Assembly (NCBI RefSeq): GCF_900105195.1
Contig: NZ_FNRX01000002.1
Location: forward strand, 4,650,001 to 4,714,000
Direction: 5' to 3'
Source of the DNA: Rhodococcus pyridinivorans
GTDB lineage: Bacteria > Actinomycetota > Actinomycetes > Mycobacteriales > Mycobacteriaceae
Length of the DNA: 64,000 nt
Below are positions 54,249-64,000 of this stretch, in pieces. The notes under the pieces are model-generated. The model was not told the DNA's origin, did not search any database, and saw only the letters and a list, made by a program, of their open reading frames with translations. Each line of letters starts with the position of its first letter. The stretch's first letter is position 1. The position numbers and the translations under genes were made by a program.

Positions 54249-55505
54249 TCAGCCCACAGCTTCGAGATCGCCCGTGTCCTCGAACCGCCGCAGCGTCGGG
54301 GTCGCAACGAACATGATCGCGATGATCACCACACCTGCCACGCCGTAGATGGTCAGGGCCATCGAGATCGGCACCAGCGAGGCCACGACGCCCGCCGCGA
54401 CCGCGCCGACGGAGGTACCGGCCGTCACCTGCGCGCCCCACACGGCCGCGATCCGTCCGCGGTACTCGTCGGAGGTGTTGCGCTGGACGGTCGCGTACCG
54501 CACGACGTCCGCGAGCGAGTCGCCGAAACCGTGCGCGGCCAGACCGAGCAGCACGACGGCGAGGACGCCGGTCGCGCCGGCACCCACCAGACCGGCGGCG
54601 GAGACCGCCATGAGCAGGTACACCACCAGCCCGTACCGGCGGATCGAGCCGGTCCAGCCGCTGGTCAGCGAGCCGACCACGGCTCCGACGGCGGGTGCGG
54701 TGTAGAGCAGGCCGACCACCGACGGTCCGACGCCGAGCACCTCGTCGGCGAACTCCGGGATCAGCACGGCCCAGCCGGACAGCAGCATCGCGAGGAATCC
54801 GACGATCAGCACCTGCCCCACTACGCGGTTGTGTGCCGCGTACCGGAAACCCGACACCACCGACTTCAGCGGTGATTCCTCCGCCACGTGCGTCGGCGGC
54901 AGCGACGGCAGGCGGGTGATGCAGAAGGTGGTGATCGCGGTGGTGAACGCCGCGAGCGCGTAGGCCACACCCACACCACCGGCGGCGATGACGACACCGC
55001 CGAGCGCCGGGCCGATCATGGAGCCGAGGTCGGCGGTCAGCGCCATGAGCGCGCCGGCCGCGGCGAGCTTGTCGCGCGGGATCAGGCTGGGGGTTACCGC
55101 CATGAGCGCGGTCGACGAGATCCCGCCCGCGATGCCGTCGACGACGGCGAGCACGTAGATCGCCCACATCTGCGGTTCGGGCAGGAACGCGTTGATCGCC
55201 AGCAGCGCGAAGGCGACGCCCGCGGTGCCGCGGGCGAGGGCGATGACGTTCCGCCGGTCGTACCGGTCGGCGAGCACCCCGCCCGCGAAGGTGGCCCCGA
55301 AGGTGGTCGCACCGATCACCGCGGAGACGGCGGCGACCTGCGCCGTCGAGCCGGTGAGCTGGTACACCTGCACGGGCACGGCCACGATGAGGAAACCGAG
55401 ACCGAACAGCGACACGACGCGTGCGGTGAACAGGTACCGGAACTCGCGGCTGGTCCGCAGCGGGTCGAGGTCGATGAGGAGCTTCTCGAAGACGGCCACG
55501 ATCAC
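54249..55505 (-). CDS. EntS-like MFS exporter of the NRPS cluster
   Basis: 418 aa, 12 membrane helices. LIDLDPLRTSREFRYLFTAR at the N-terminus and GGVLADRYDRRNVI (motif A) are those of the enterobactin exporter EntS group. Starts with GTG 55505, 4 nt after the carrier protein stop, so it is made with the NRPS. Most probably secretes the peptide product; the family match is the main reason to suspect a siderophore. Confidence 0.88.
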   Translation of the reverse strand: MIVAVFEKLLIDLDPLRTSREFRYLFTARVVSLFGLGFLIVAVPVQVYQLTGSTAQVAAVSAVIGATTFGATFAGGVLADRYDRRNVIALARGTAGVAFALLAINAFLPEPQMWAIYVLAVVDGIAGGISSTALMAVTPSLIPRDKLAAAGALMALTADLGSMIGPALGGVVIAAGGVGVAYALAAFTTAITTFCITRLPSLPPTHVAEESPLKSVVSGFRYAAHNRVVGQVLIVGFLAMLLSGWAVLIPEFADEVLGVGPSVVGLLYTAPAVGAVVGSLTSGWTGSIRRYGLVVYLLMAVSAAGLVGAGATGVLAVVLLGLAAHGFGDSLADVVRYATVQRNTSDEYRGRIAAVWGAQVTAGTSVGAVAAGVVASLVPISMALTIYGVAGVVIIAIMFVATPTLRRFEDTGDLEAVG

Positions 55506-55509
55506 CCGC

Positions 55510-55731
55510 TCATCCGCGGGTGAGCAGCGCGATCCACTGCTCGAGGTCGGGGGCGGAGGCGAGGTCCACGAAGTCGACCTCGACGCCGGCGCTACGCCAC
55601 TGTTCCACGAGGGCCATCAGCCGGACGGAGTCGAGTCCCTGGTCGACGAGGCTCACCGAGGGGTCGAGTTCGTCGACGTCGATGTCCAGGATCCGGGCGG
55701 TGTCGGCGAGGACGGTAGTGCGATCGAGCAT
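55510..55731 (-). CDS. Free-standing acyl/peptidyl carrier protein
   Basis: 73 aa from ATG 55731 with AAGGAG six bases upstream. The phosphopantetheine site is [18 protein letters not shown] (Ser of DSVR); helices and spacing fit a carrier domain of the aryl/isochorismatase-linked kind. It overlaps the 3' end of the NRPS gene by 79 nt in another frame, unusual for this genome, where overlaps are 4 nt. It could carry the starter or terminal unit of the peptide. No condensation domain of its own. Confidence 0.88.
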   Translation of the reverse strand: MLDRTTVLADTARILDIDVDELDPSVSLVDQGLDSVRLMALVEQWRSAGVEVDFVDLASAPDLEQWIALLTRG

Positions 55732-58700
55732 GGTGTTCTCCTTGTTTCGATGTGTGCAGGCGCTGTGCCCTGGTAAGCGGTGCCGGTGAGTTCTTTCGCG
55801 GCGACGACGACCTGCACCGTCTCCTGCCAGATCCGCGCGATCTCGGCGAGCGTGTCCGCGTCGACCACGTCCGCTGCGGCGGCGAACTCGCATTCCAGAA
55901 CCGCGCCGTCCGGGGTGTCCTCGGTGATCGCGTCCACCTGCAGGACGTGGTCGAGCGGCATGTCCGGATCCACCGAACCCCCGATCGCAGCGGCGCCCGG
56001 TGCACCCGACCACGGGCTGCCCGACGCCTCGCCGAGCGTGAGCCGACCGAGGTAGTTGAAGACGACGGCCGGCGGCACGTACCGGGCGAAGCGGTCGCCG
56101 AAGTCCGGGTTCAGTCGACGCAGCAGGCCGAAGCCGATGCCGTTGTCGGGTCGTTCCCGCGACGCGCGGGCCACCGCACGCAGCACCGCGCCCGCGGCGT
56201 CGGTGTCCCGGGACGCGGACGCCACGTCGACCTCCGCCAGATCCACCGTCACCGGATACATCGACGTGAACCAGCCGACCGTGCGCGACAGGTCGGCACC
56301 GGGGACCACCTGCTCCTCCCGGCCGTGTCCCTCGAGGTCGATGCGGACCTGGTCGCCACCCCGGACCGACGCCACCGCGACGGCGAGGGCCGAGAGCAGG
56401 ATGTCGTCGACGACGTTCGCGGCCAGGACCCGCTCGGTGACGTCGACGGGCAGCTGCACGCGGGTCGACCGGGTCGAGAGGACGGTGTCGCGTGCCGGGT
56501 CGAGCGGGCGCGAACCGAGCATCGGTTCGTCGGCGTCGACGGCACGCTGCCAGGCCGACCACGACGCGGTGATCCGCTCCGAGCGTGCCGCTTTCGCGAG
56601 TTCGTCCGCCCACACCCGAAAGGGTGTGCCGCTCGACGACAGGGTCACCGTCTCCCCGCGTTCGGCCTGTTCGACGGCGTCGGCGAGGTCGGGGACGAGG
56701 ATCCGCCACGACACGCCGTCCACCACGAGGTGGTTCACGACGATCAGGACGCGTCCGGCCTGCTGCGGCCCGAAGTCGAACCACACGATCTGCACCATCG
56801 TCCCGTTCTCGGGATCGAGTGCGGCGTACGCGTTCTCACGCTCCTCGTCGAACAACTCGTCCCAGTCCCGGCCCGTGGCGTCGACGCGCCGCACGGCTGC
56901 GGTGAGGTCGGGAACGGTCTCGGGGACCGTCCACGACGGCCGGCCTTCGTCGTCGACACGGAAGGTCGAGCGCAGCATCGGATGGGCGGCCACGAGTGCC
57001 TCGACCGCGGTACGCAGGGTGTCGAGCGTGAGCCCGACCGGCGCGACCAGCAGTCGCGCCTGCGAGAACCGGGACAACCCCGTCCACTGCTCGAGGGTGT
57101 CCCACACGATCGGCGTGACGGTCACCTCGCCTGCCACGTCGCCGACGGCTGCCGGACGGGTCTGTCCGCCGCCACTGTCGATCGCGGCCGCGAGTGCCTC
57201 GACGGTGCGCAGTTCGATCACCTGACGCGTGGTGATCCACAGCCCGGCCGCCCGGACCTTCGACACGAGCTGGATCGAAACGATCGAGTCGCCACCGAGG
57301 GAGAAGAAATCGTCGTCGATCCCCACCCGTTCGAGTCCGAGCACGTCCGCGACGAGTCCCGCCAGGACCCGCTCGGTGTCGGTACGCGGTGCACGCGCCC
57401 CGACCAGCGACGAGAAGTCCGGCTCGGGCAACGCCTTCCGGTCGACCTTGCCGTTGGCAGTGACGGGGAAGGCGTCGAGTACGAGCACCACGGCGGGCAC
57501 CATGTAGTCGGGCAGACGCTCGGCAACGGCGGCACGGACGACCGCCGGATCGACGGCACCGTCCGGGGTCACGTAGCCGACCAGACGCGTCACTCCACGA
57601 CTGTCGGTGTGCGCGTCCACGACCGCGTCCCGCACCCCGCGCACCGCGGTCAGCGCGGCCTCCACCTCACCGAGTTCGACCCGGAAGCCGCGGATCTTGA
57701 CCTGATCGTCGCCGCGGCCGAGGAATTCGAGCACGGGCCGGCCGTCGGCACCACGCACCCGCCGGACGAGGTCGCCGGTGCGGTACATGCGGGTGCCGTC
57801 GTCGGCGAAAGGATTCGGCACGAACCGCACCGTCGTGAGGTCGGGTCGGCCGAGATATCCGCGGGCGACACCGGCACCGGAGACGTACAGTTCGCCGACC
57901 ACACCCATCGGGACGGGCCGGAGCATCGCGTCGAGGACGTACGCGCCGGCGCCGTGCACGGCCCGGCCGAGGCACGGTGTGTCGGCGTCGGTGACGGCCC
58001 CGATGAGAGAGTCCACGGTGCATTCGGTCGGTCCGTAGAGGTTGAAGGCGCGCCCGTCGGTCAGCTCCCGCAGTCGCTGCCACGACGCCGGATTGACTGC
58101 CTCGCCACCGAATCCGACGGAGGCGGGGCGGTGTCCGCTCTCGTACAGTCCGGCAGCGAGCATGCGGTCGAGGAAGGACGGGGTGACCTCGAGGAAGTCG
58201 AGTTCGTGCTCGAGCGTGTATGCGACCATCCGTTCGGGATCACGCATGGTGTCCTCGTCGAAGACGTGCACCGTGTGTCCGTCGAGCAGCCACAGGGTCG
58301 GCTGCCACGAGGCGTCGAAACCGAACGACCACGCGTGCCCGACGCCGACGGAATCGCGTCCGGACGCCGCTACGGTCGGGACGTAGAGATCCGCGCGGTG
58401 GCTCTCGAACAGGTTGAGCAGGTTCGCGTGCGTGACCGCGACACCCTTCGGCAGTCCGGTCGAACCGGAGGTGTAGATGACGTACACGCCGTTGTGCGGG
58501 CGCAGCGCACCGCGGCGGTCGGCATCCGTCAGTGGGGCGGTGGAGAATTCGCCGAGTTGCAGGTCGGGGTCGTCGAGCACCACGATCCTCGTGTCGCCTG
58601 CGATGGGGACGATACCGTCGAGAACCGAGGCGACCGTGACGATCACCTGTGGTCGAGAGTCGGAAACCATGTGCGCCAGTCGATCCTGCGGATAGGACGG

Positions 58701-61700
58701 GTCCATCGGCACGTACACGCCACCCGACGAGATCGCCGCCGCGATCGCGACGACCATGTGCTCGGACCGCGGCAGCGCGAGTCCCACGACCGTCTCCGGT
58801 CCGACTCCGGCGTCGACGAGGAGCCGCGCGAGTCGCGCGGAGCGCCCGCCCAGTTCCGCGAACGACAGTGTCGTGCCGTCGGCGACCACCGCAGGTGCGT
58901 GCGGGGTGCGAGCGATCTGCCGCGCCAGGAGATCGGCGACGGTCGCCGCTCCGCTCGACGGGGCCGCGGGGGTCGTCGACCGGTCGCTGCGCAGACCGGC
59001 CCGCTCGGCGGTCGTGAGCACATCGAGTTGCGCCACGGTGCCGGGGTTCTCGGCGACGAGCTGGTCGAGGATGCGGACGAGGCGCTCCCCCAGTGCGGTG
59101 GCGTCGTCCTCGGTGAACAGATCGGTCCGGTACTCGAGGCCGAGGTGCAGTTCGTCCTCCAGTCCCGCGACCAGCACGAGCGGGAAGTTCGTGGCGTCCG
59201 AACCCCCGACCGACCCGACCCGCACGCCGCCGTCCCGTTGCGCCGCGTCGAGGGCGTCGCGGTCGACGGGGTAGTTCTCGAAGACGAGGAGGGTATCGAA
59301 CAGTTCGCCGATCCCGACGGCACGTCGGATGTCGGCGAGACCGACGTACTGGTGGTCCATCACGCGGTTCTGGGTGCCGTGCGTGCGAGTGACGAGATCG
59401 GTGATCGACTCCCCCGCCTGCGTGCGGACGCGTACCGGGACGGTGTTGATGAACAGGCCGATCATCGATTCCACGCCCGGCACGTCGGGGACGCGCCCGG
59501 AGACGATCGCACCGAAGACGACATCGGTTCTGCCGGTGAGCGACCCGACGAGAAGGCCCCAGGCGGTCTGCACGAGTCCGTTGACCGTGACGCCCTGTGC
59601 GCGGCTCGCTTCGACGAGCCGCCGCGACAGCCCGTCGGGCACGGCGACCGTCAGTTCGGCGGGAAACTGCGGTCGCAGCGCCGTACCGGACGGTGTGACG
59701 AGGGTGGGTTCGTCCACGCCGTCGAGCAACTCGCGCCACACTTCGACACCGGCCGCGACGTCCTGTTCGCCGAGCCAGTCGAGGTAGTCGGAGAACGGCA
59801 CGACCGGCGCGAGTCCGGCGGCGGAACCCCCGGCGGCGTAGATCTGCAGGAGTTCCTGCACGAGCAGCGGGGTGGACCAACCGTCGGAGACGAGGTGGTG
59901 CATCGTGAACAGCAGTCGCGCACGCGTCGGTCCCGCGACCACCAGCGTGAAGCGCACCAGGGGTGCGGCCGCGAGATCGAATCTGCGGGTGCGGTCGGCG
60001 GCGAGCAGTTCCGCCACCCGCGTGTCGAGTTCGCCGGGCTCGACGGTCCCGAGATCGACGACCTCCCAGTGCGGTTCGGCGGCGCGACGGACGACGCCGA
60101 TCGGTTCGCCCGCTGCGCCGAGTCGATAGCCGGTGCGCAGAACGGCGTGCCGGTCGACGAGTGCACGCACCGAGCGCTGCATCGTGCCGGCGTCGACGCG
60201 GCCGTCGAGGGCGAGGTCGGTCTGCATCGTGTAGACATCGACACCCTCGGCGACACTGCCCGATCCCGACGGCTCGTTCAGTCCGGCCAGGAAGTACATG
60301 CCGCGCTGCAGGGGTGTCAGCGGCACGACGTCCTCGATGCCGTCCGGATTCTCGGCGTGCAGTGCGAGCACCTCGTCGACGGACAACCCGGACGCCGTGA
60401 GCACCGACGGCACGGGGACGCCCACGGCACCGCCGGAGACCGTGTCGGTGAGAAGGTGCAGTGCCGCGAGCCAGCGCTGCCCGATCCGGCGGGCCCGATC
60501 GGCGTCGAGAGCACCGGTGGCGTAGGTGAACACCGCCGAGAGAGCGGGTCCGTCCGGTCCGTCCTCCGTGATCGCGTTGACGTCGAGGACGTGGTCGAGG
60601 GGCATGGCCGGATCGACGGAACCACCGAGCGCGGCCGCCTCGGGTGCGGCCGACCACGCGGAGTCGGCGGTATCGCCGAGGGTCATCCGGCCGAGGTAGT
60701 TGAACATCACCTCCGGGGTCCGGTAGCCATCGAAGCGGTCGCGGTCGTCGCCGAGGAAACGCAGGAGACCGAAGGAGATTCCGTTGTCGGGAATGCGTTT
60801 CAGCGATTCGGTCGCGTGGGCGACGGCCCGGAGCGGAGCACCGCCGTCGAGTGCACGGTCTCCGCCGAGTTCGACCGTCACGGGGTACAGGGAGGTGAAC
60901 CACCCGACGGTACGCGACAGGTCGGCACCGGGCACGATCTGTTCCTCGCGTCCGTGACCCTCGAGATGCACTCGCAGGGCGGATCCGCCGCAGACGTCGG
61001 TGACGGCGAGTGCGAGGGCCGCGAGCAGCACATCGCCGGTGCCGATACCGAGGGCGGACGGCACCGTGGTGAGGATGCGTTCGGTGACGTCGACCGGTAC
61101 GTCGATCTCGACGGACGCCGAGGTCGACACGATGTCGCGCTGCGGGTCCAGGGCGCGGCTTCCCACCGCGGGCGAACTCTCGGCGGCGAGGGCGGATTCC
61201 CAGAGCGGCCACGATCCGGTGATCCGCTCGGACGAGGCCGCTTCGACGAGCGATTCCGCCCACTCCCGGAAGGACGTCCCGGTGTCCTCCGGCGCTGGCG
61301 TCTCCCCGCGGGTGGCCGCGGAGACGGCACCGGCGAGGTCGGGCACCAGGATCCGCCACGACACGCCGTCGACGACGAGGTGGTGCGCGACGACGACGAT
61401 CCGTCCGGCCTGCTGCGGTCCCGGGTCGAGGAAAACCACGCGGAGCATCACCCCGGCTTCGGGGTCGAGTGCGTCGACAGCCTCCGCCGACGCTTCGGCG
61501 ATGAGGTCGTTCCACGAAATTTGTTCCGTGGTCGAGTGATCCACTCGCCGGACGAGCGTCGCGGCCTCCGGGATGTCCTCGGGCACGATCCATGTCGCAC
61601 CGCGACGAGTACGCCCCGACGGTTCCGAGTCGCCGACGGTGAACCGCGAGCGCAGCATGGGGTGGGCCGCGAGCAGCGCCCGCACACCCGTGACCAGATC

Positions 61701-64000
61701 CATCTCCCGCAGGCCGACGGGAGCGACGAGCGTCCGGGACTGGGTGAATCGGCGCAGCGAGTCGAACGATCCGGACGCGAGGGATTCGTGCACGATCGGC
61801 GTGACGGGCACCGGGCCGGTCGCCGCCGTCCGGGCTCGTCGGGGTTCCTCGGCGGGTGCCTCGCACGCTGTGGCGAGTGCGGCTGCGGTGCGCAGTTCGA
61901 AGACCTGACGGGCGGTCACGCGCAGGCCGGCCGCGCGTAGACGCGACACGAGTTGGATGGAGACGATCGAATCGCCCCCGAGGGTGAAGAAGTCGTCGTG
62001 GACACCCACGCGGTCGAGGCCGAGGACGTCGGCGACGGTGGCGCACAGCGTCCGCTCTGTCTCGGTGCGCGGTTCGCCGGCACCCGCCAGGGACGAGAAG
62101 TCCGGTTCGGGCAACGCCTTCCGGTCGATTTTTCCGTTGGCCGTGATCGGAAGGACGGGAAGAGTGACGAGCACCGCCGGGACCATGTAGTCGGGCAACC
62201 GGTCGGCGAGCGCGGCCCGCACCTCAGCGGTGTCGGGTCCGTCGCCGACGATGTACCCGACGAGGCGGGTGGTCCCCCGGTGGTCGGTGTGTGCGACCAC
62301 CACGGCGTTCCGCACGGCCGGATGCGCGGTGAGCGCGGTCTCGATCTCGCCGGGTTCCACTCGGAATCCCCGGATCTTGACCTGGTCGTCGTCGCGGCCG
62401 ACGTATTCGAGTGTGCCGTCGTCCGTCCAGCGCACGACATCACCCGTGCGGTACATGCGGGCACCCGCGGACCCGCAGGGATCGGCGACGAAGCGTGCCG
62501 AGGTCAGGTCGTGGCGGCCGAGATAGCCACGGGTGACACCGTTTCCGGAGACGTACAGTTCACCGGCCACTCCGATGGGCACGGGACGCAGCCAGTGGTC
62601 CAGGACCCGCACGCTCGTCCCGGGAGTGGGACCGCCGATCGTCACGGTGTCCCCCGCGATATGCGCGGAAGTCGCGTCGACGGTGCATTCGGTGGGTCCG
62701 TAGCAGTTCGTCGCCACCACGTCGCTCGCGGCGAGTCGCTGCCACAGCGCGGTGCTCACCGCTTCGCCGCCCACGGTGACGATCGCGGGAACGTGCCCAC
62801 CCGGTTCGAGGAGACCGGCGTCGAGCAGGCGGTTCATGAGCACGGGCACGGTGTCGACGTAGTCGATGCCGTGGGTGCGCACGTAGTCGACGATGCGGTC
62901 GACGTCGGCACGGTTGTCGTCGGGAAGCACATGCAGCACATGGCCTTCGAAGAGCCAGGTGAGCGCGGCGACCGCCGAGTCGAAGGCGAACGGGTAGGTG
63001 AGCAGGACGTGCCACTGCCCGTCGCGCGGCGCACGACCGGCGGCGTGCATGGGCCCGGCGGCCTGTGCGGCGTGCAGGTCGGCGAGATTGGCGTGCGAGA
63101 CGGCCACGCCCTTCGGCAGACCCGTGGAGCCGGAGGTGTAGACGACGTAGGCCAGATGATCCGGGCGGAGCGGAGCGCGCCGGTCCGCGTCCGTGAGCGG
63201 AGCCGACGACAGCGCCGACAGTGTGGACTCGACATCCGGGTCGTCGAGGACCAGCACGTCGACCCCGTCGAGCACCTCACCGAGACCCGCGCGCACGGCC
63301 TCGGTGGTGATCACCAGACGCGGTGCGGCATCGGTGATCATGTGCTTCAACCGGTCGGCGGGATAGGACGGGTCGAGCGGCAGATAGGCGCCTCCGGCGG
63401 TGAGGACGGCAACGATCGCGTCGACCATGGCGCCGGTCCGGGAAAGCGCGAGACCGACCCGGTCGTCGGGTCGCACGCCGCGGTCGACGAGCAACCTCGC
63501 CAGTCGCGCCGAGGCCGCGCCGAGTTCACCGAACGACGATTCCTGCTCACCGCACACCACTGCGGGTCGGTCGGTGCCGGTGGTGAACCGGTGCGCGAGC
63601 AGGTCGGCGACGGTGCCGCTCGACGGTGCCGCGGGTGCGGTGGACCAGGTGCCCAGTACACGTTCCCGTTCCGAGGACGGCAGGATGTCGAGGTCGGCGA
63701 CAGGCGCATCGGGCCGGGCACACAGGGCCTCGAGGATCGCGACGAGGCGGGCGCCCAGGGCGGCGGCCTCGTCCGCGTCGATCAGCGACGGGCGGTGGTC
63801 GAGCTTGACGACGAGCCGATCGGACATGCCGGCCGTGAGGACCAGCGGATAGTTGGTGGCGTCGCGTCCGTCGACGCCGGTGATCGTCACTCCCCCGGCG
63901 CGTTGCGCTCGCTCGAGGGCGTCGCGGTCGACGGGATAACTCTCGAAGACGGTGAGGGTGTCGAACAGTTCACCGATCCCGACGGCGCGCTGCACCTCGG
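55653..64000 (-). CDS. Non-ribosomal peptide synthetase, two full modules visible, 5' truncated
   Basis: About 2,780 residues are visible; the frame is open at the right edge. Order (approximate nucleotides): end of a C domain (to 63680), A1 (63680-62100, [11 protein letters not shown]), carrier T1 (62100-61860, [10 protein letters not shown]), epimerization E1 (61830-60450, HHLVVDG), C2 (60400-59000, MHHLVSDG), A2 (58990-57420), T2 (57410-57180), E2 (57150-55790, NHLVVDG). So both visible modules end in E domains and probably add D-residues. There is no thioesterase; the protein stops after E2. By hand alignment the adenylation pocket residues are D,S,A,D,V,V,C,V,D for A1 and D,A,Q,E,V,F,L,V,D for A2; I do not predict substrates. 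E2 has Asn where the first His of HHxxxDG normally is. Followed by a carrier gene and EntS-like exporter. Confidence 0.95.
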   Translation of the reverse strand, partial: EVQRAVGIGELFDTLTVFESYPVDRDALERAQRAGGVTITGVDGRDATNYPLVLTAGMSDRLVVKLDHRPSLIDADEAAALGARLVAILEALCARPDAPVADLDILPSSERERVLGTWSTAPAAPSSGTVADLLAHRFTTGTDRPAVVCGEQESSFGELGAASARLARLLVDRGVRPDDRVGLALSRTGAMVDAIVAVLTAGGAYLPLDPSYPADRLKHMITDAAPRLVITTEAVRAGLGEVLDGVDVLVLDDPDVESTLSALSSAPLTDADRRAPLRPDHLAYVVYTSGSTGLPKGVAVSHANLADLHAAQAAGPMHAAGRAPRDGQWHVLLTYPFAFDSAVAALTWLFEGHVLHVLPDDNRADVDRIVDYVRTHGIDYVDTVPVLMNRLLDAGLLEPGGHVPAIVTVGGEAVSTALWQRLAASDVVATNCYGPTECTVDATSAHIAGDTVTIGGPTPGTSVRVLDHWLRPVPIGVAGELYVSGNGVTRGYLGRHDLTSARFVADPCGSAGARMYRTGDVVRWTDDGTLEYVGRDDDQVKIRGFRVEPGEIETALTAHPAVRNAVVVAHTDHRGTTRLVGYIVGDGPDTAEVRAALADRLPDYMVPAVLVTLPVLPITANGKIDRKALPEPDFSSLAGAGEPRTETERTLCATVADVLGLDRVGVHDDFFTLGGDSIVSIQLVSRLRAAGLRVTARQVFELRTAAALATACEAPAEEPRRARTAATGPVPVTPIVHESLASGSFDSLRRFTQSRTLVAPVGLREMDLVTGVRALLAAHPMLRSRFTVGDSEPSGRTRRGATWIVPEDIPEAATLVRRVDHSTTEQISWNDLIAEASAEAVDALDPEAGVMLRVVFLDPGPQQAGRIVVVAHHLVVDGVSWRILVPDLAGAVSAATRGETPAPEDTGTSFREWAESLVEAASSERITGSWPLWESALAAESSPAVGSRALDPQRDIVSTSASVEIDVPVDVTERILTTVPSALGIGTGDVLLAALALAVTDVCGGSALRVHLEGHGREEQIVPGADLSRTVGWFTSLYPVTVELGGDRALDGGAPLRAVAHATESLKRIPDNGISFGLLRFLGDDRDRFDGYRTPEVMFNYLGRMTLGDTADSAWSAAPEAAALGGSVDPAMPLDHVLDVNAITEDGPDGPALSAVFTYATGALDADRARRIGQRWLAALHLLTDTVSGGAVGVPVPSVLTASGLSVDEVLALHAENPDGIEDVVPLTPLQRGMYFLAGLNEPSGSGSVAEGVDVYTMQTDLALDGRVDAGTMQRSVRALVDRHAVLRTGYRLGAAGEPIGVVRRAAEPHWEVVDLGTVEPGELDTRVAELLAADRTRRFDLAAAPLVRFTLVVAGPTRARLLFTMHHLVSDGWSTPLLVQELLQIYAAGGSAAGLAPVVPFSDYLDWLGEQDVAAGVEVWRELLDGVDEPTLVTPSGTALRPQFPAELTVAVPDGLSRRLVEASRAQGVTVNGLVQTAWGLLVGSLTGRTDVVFGAIVSGRVPDVPGVESMIGLFINTVPVRVRTQAGESITDLVTRTHGTQNRVMDHQYVGLADIRRAVGIGELFDTLLVFENYPVDRDALDAAQRDGGVRVGSVGGSDATNFPLVLVAGLEDELHLGLEYRTDLFTEDDATALGERLVRILDQLVAENPGTVAQLDVLTTAERAGLRSDRSTTPAAPSSGAATVADLLARQIARTPHAPAVVADGTTLSFAELGGRSARLARLLVDAGVGPETVVGLALPRSEHMVVAIAAAISSGGVYVPMDPSYPQDRLAHMVSDSRPQVIVTVASVLDGIVPIAGDTRIVVLDDPDLQLGEFSTAPLTDADRRGALRPHNGVYVIYTSGSTGLPKGVAVTHANLLNLFESHRADLYVPTVAASGRDSVGVGHAWSFGFDASWQPTLWLLDGHTVHVFDEDTMRDPERMVAYTLEHELDFLEVTPSFLDRMLAAGLYESGHRPASVGFGGEAVNPASWQRLRELTDGRAFNLYGPTECTVDSLIGAVTDADTPCLGRAVHGAGAYVLDAMLRPVPMGVVGELYVSGAGVARGYLGRPDLTTVRFVPNPFADDGTRMYRTGDLVRRVRGADGRPVLEFLGRGDDQVKIRGFRVELGEVEAALTAVRGVRDAVVDAHTDSRGVTRLVGYVTPDGAVDPAVVRAAVAERLPDYMVPAVVLVLDAFPVTANGKVDRKALPEPDFSSLVGARAPRTDTERVLAGLVADVLGLERVGIDDDFFSLGGDSIVSIQLVSKVRAAGLWITTRQVIELRTVEALAAAIDSGGGQTRPAAVGDVAGEVTVTPIVWDTLEQWTGLSRFSQARLLVAPVGLTLDTLRTAVEALVAAHPMLRSTFRVDDEGRPSWTVPETVPDLTAAVRRVDATGRDWDELFDEERENAYAALDPENGTMVQIVWFDFGPQQAGRVLIVVNHLVVDGVSWRILVPDLADAVEQAERGETVTLSSSGTPFRVWADELAKAARSERITASWSAWQRAVDADEPMLGSRPLDPARDTVLSTRSTRVQLPVDVTERVLAANVVDDILLSALAVAVASVRGGDQVRIDLEGHGREEQVVPGADLSRTVGWFTSMYPVTVDLAEVDVASASRDTDAAGAVLRAVARASRERPDNGIGFGLLRRLNPDFGDRFARYVPPAVVFNYLGRLTLGEASGSPWSGAPGAAAIGGSVDPDMPLDHVLQVDAITEDTPDGAVLECEFAAAADVVDADTLAEIARIWQETVQVVVAAKELTGTAYQGTAPAHIETRRTPCSIALPSSPTPPGSWTSTSTNSTPR

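Noticed and set aside
55752..61940. 2062-codon open frame on the plus strand opposite the NRPS
   Set aside because: Antisense shadow of the NRPS. Its composition (Arg/Gly/Asp/His-rich, no recognizable domain) is what a G/C-ending codon bias produces on the opposite strand.

Overview
This 64 kb window is chromosomal DNA from a high-GC actinobacterium, most probably a Rhodococcus or a close Nocardiaceae relative. The evidence is pervasive G/C-ending codons, frequent GTG and TTG starts, GTGA/ATGA/TTGA start-stop overlaps, several genes apparently transcribed without a 5' leader, mycothiol biosynthesis (mshD), an LmeA-type lipomannan protein and a mycobacterial-style cysteine-codon attenuator. 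From memory the gene order closely follows Mycobacterium tuberculosis from about Rv0822c back to Rv0780 (LCP protein, phoU, pstB, mshD, glnR, lmeA, thioredoxin, cysA2, sseC, nitrobindin, aminotransferase, ygfZ, DUF3073, purM, purF, purL, M18 peptidase, purQ, purS, FAD dehydrogenase, deacetylase, ptrB, purC). Extra modules are inserted into that backbone. No rRNA, tRNA, CRISPR array, insertion sequence or phage gene was seen.

Layout. 1-7 kb: 5'-truncated LytR-CpsA-Psr protein, then phoU facing the pstSCAB phosphate transporter. Both phoU and pstS are preceded by 11-nt-period PHO boxes. 7-10.3 kb: glnR-mshD on the minus strand, divergent from lmeA and a membrane-anchored thioredoxin. 10.3-13.2 kb: sulfur operon led by a 27-codon peptide ending in a cysteine-rich tail, then DUF4395, rhodanese CysA2 and SseC; then a 32-aa membrane micro-protein coupled to nitrobindin. 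13.2-21.3 kb: BCCT transporter and the cytochrome bd operon cydABDC. 21.5-25.6 kb: PabC-like lyase, divergent YgfZ-MOSC-asparaginase II operon, and DUF3073. 25.8-38 kb: purine genes purL, purF, purM, purQ, purS mixed with a membrane alpha/beta hydrolase, a CPBP protease, an SCP2-like protein, a Uma2-type nuclease, an M18 peptidase and a VOC protein. 37.7-45 kb: a decayed luciferase-like monooxygenase, MBL hydrolase, FAD dehydrogenase, deacetylase, OYE/TMADH-type flavoenzyme, bluB and glutathione peroxidase. 45-49 kb: dctA divergent from its two-component system. 49-54.2 kb: purC-ptrB, EmrB-type MFS pump and a hypothetical. 54.2-64 kb: EntS-like exporter, free-standing carrier protein and a giant NRPS that runs off the right edge.

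How the parts work together. The left third is largely nutrient sensing and import (phosphate, nitrogen, sulfur). The centre is purine synthesis plus respiration. The right end is a peptide assembly line, (C)-A-T-E-C-A-T-E, followed by a carrier protein and an EntS-like MFS exporter, which suggests a secreted non-ribosomal peptide, possibly a siderophore. The most notable regulatory elements are the cysteine leader peptide, the paired PHO boxes, an alternating three-copy repeat ahead of the EmrB-type pump, and a structured 348-bp gap beside purQ. The oddest coding features are the terminal epimerization domain with an altered HHxxxDG motif, the 79-nt overlap between the NRPS and its carrier gene, and the internally deleted monooxygenase.
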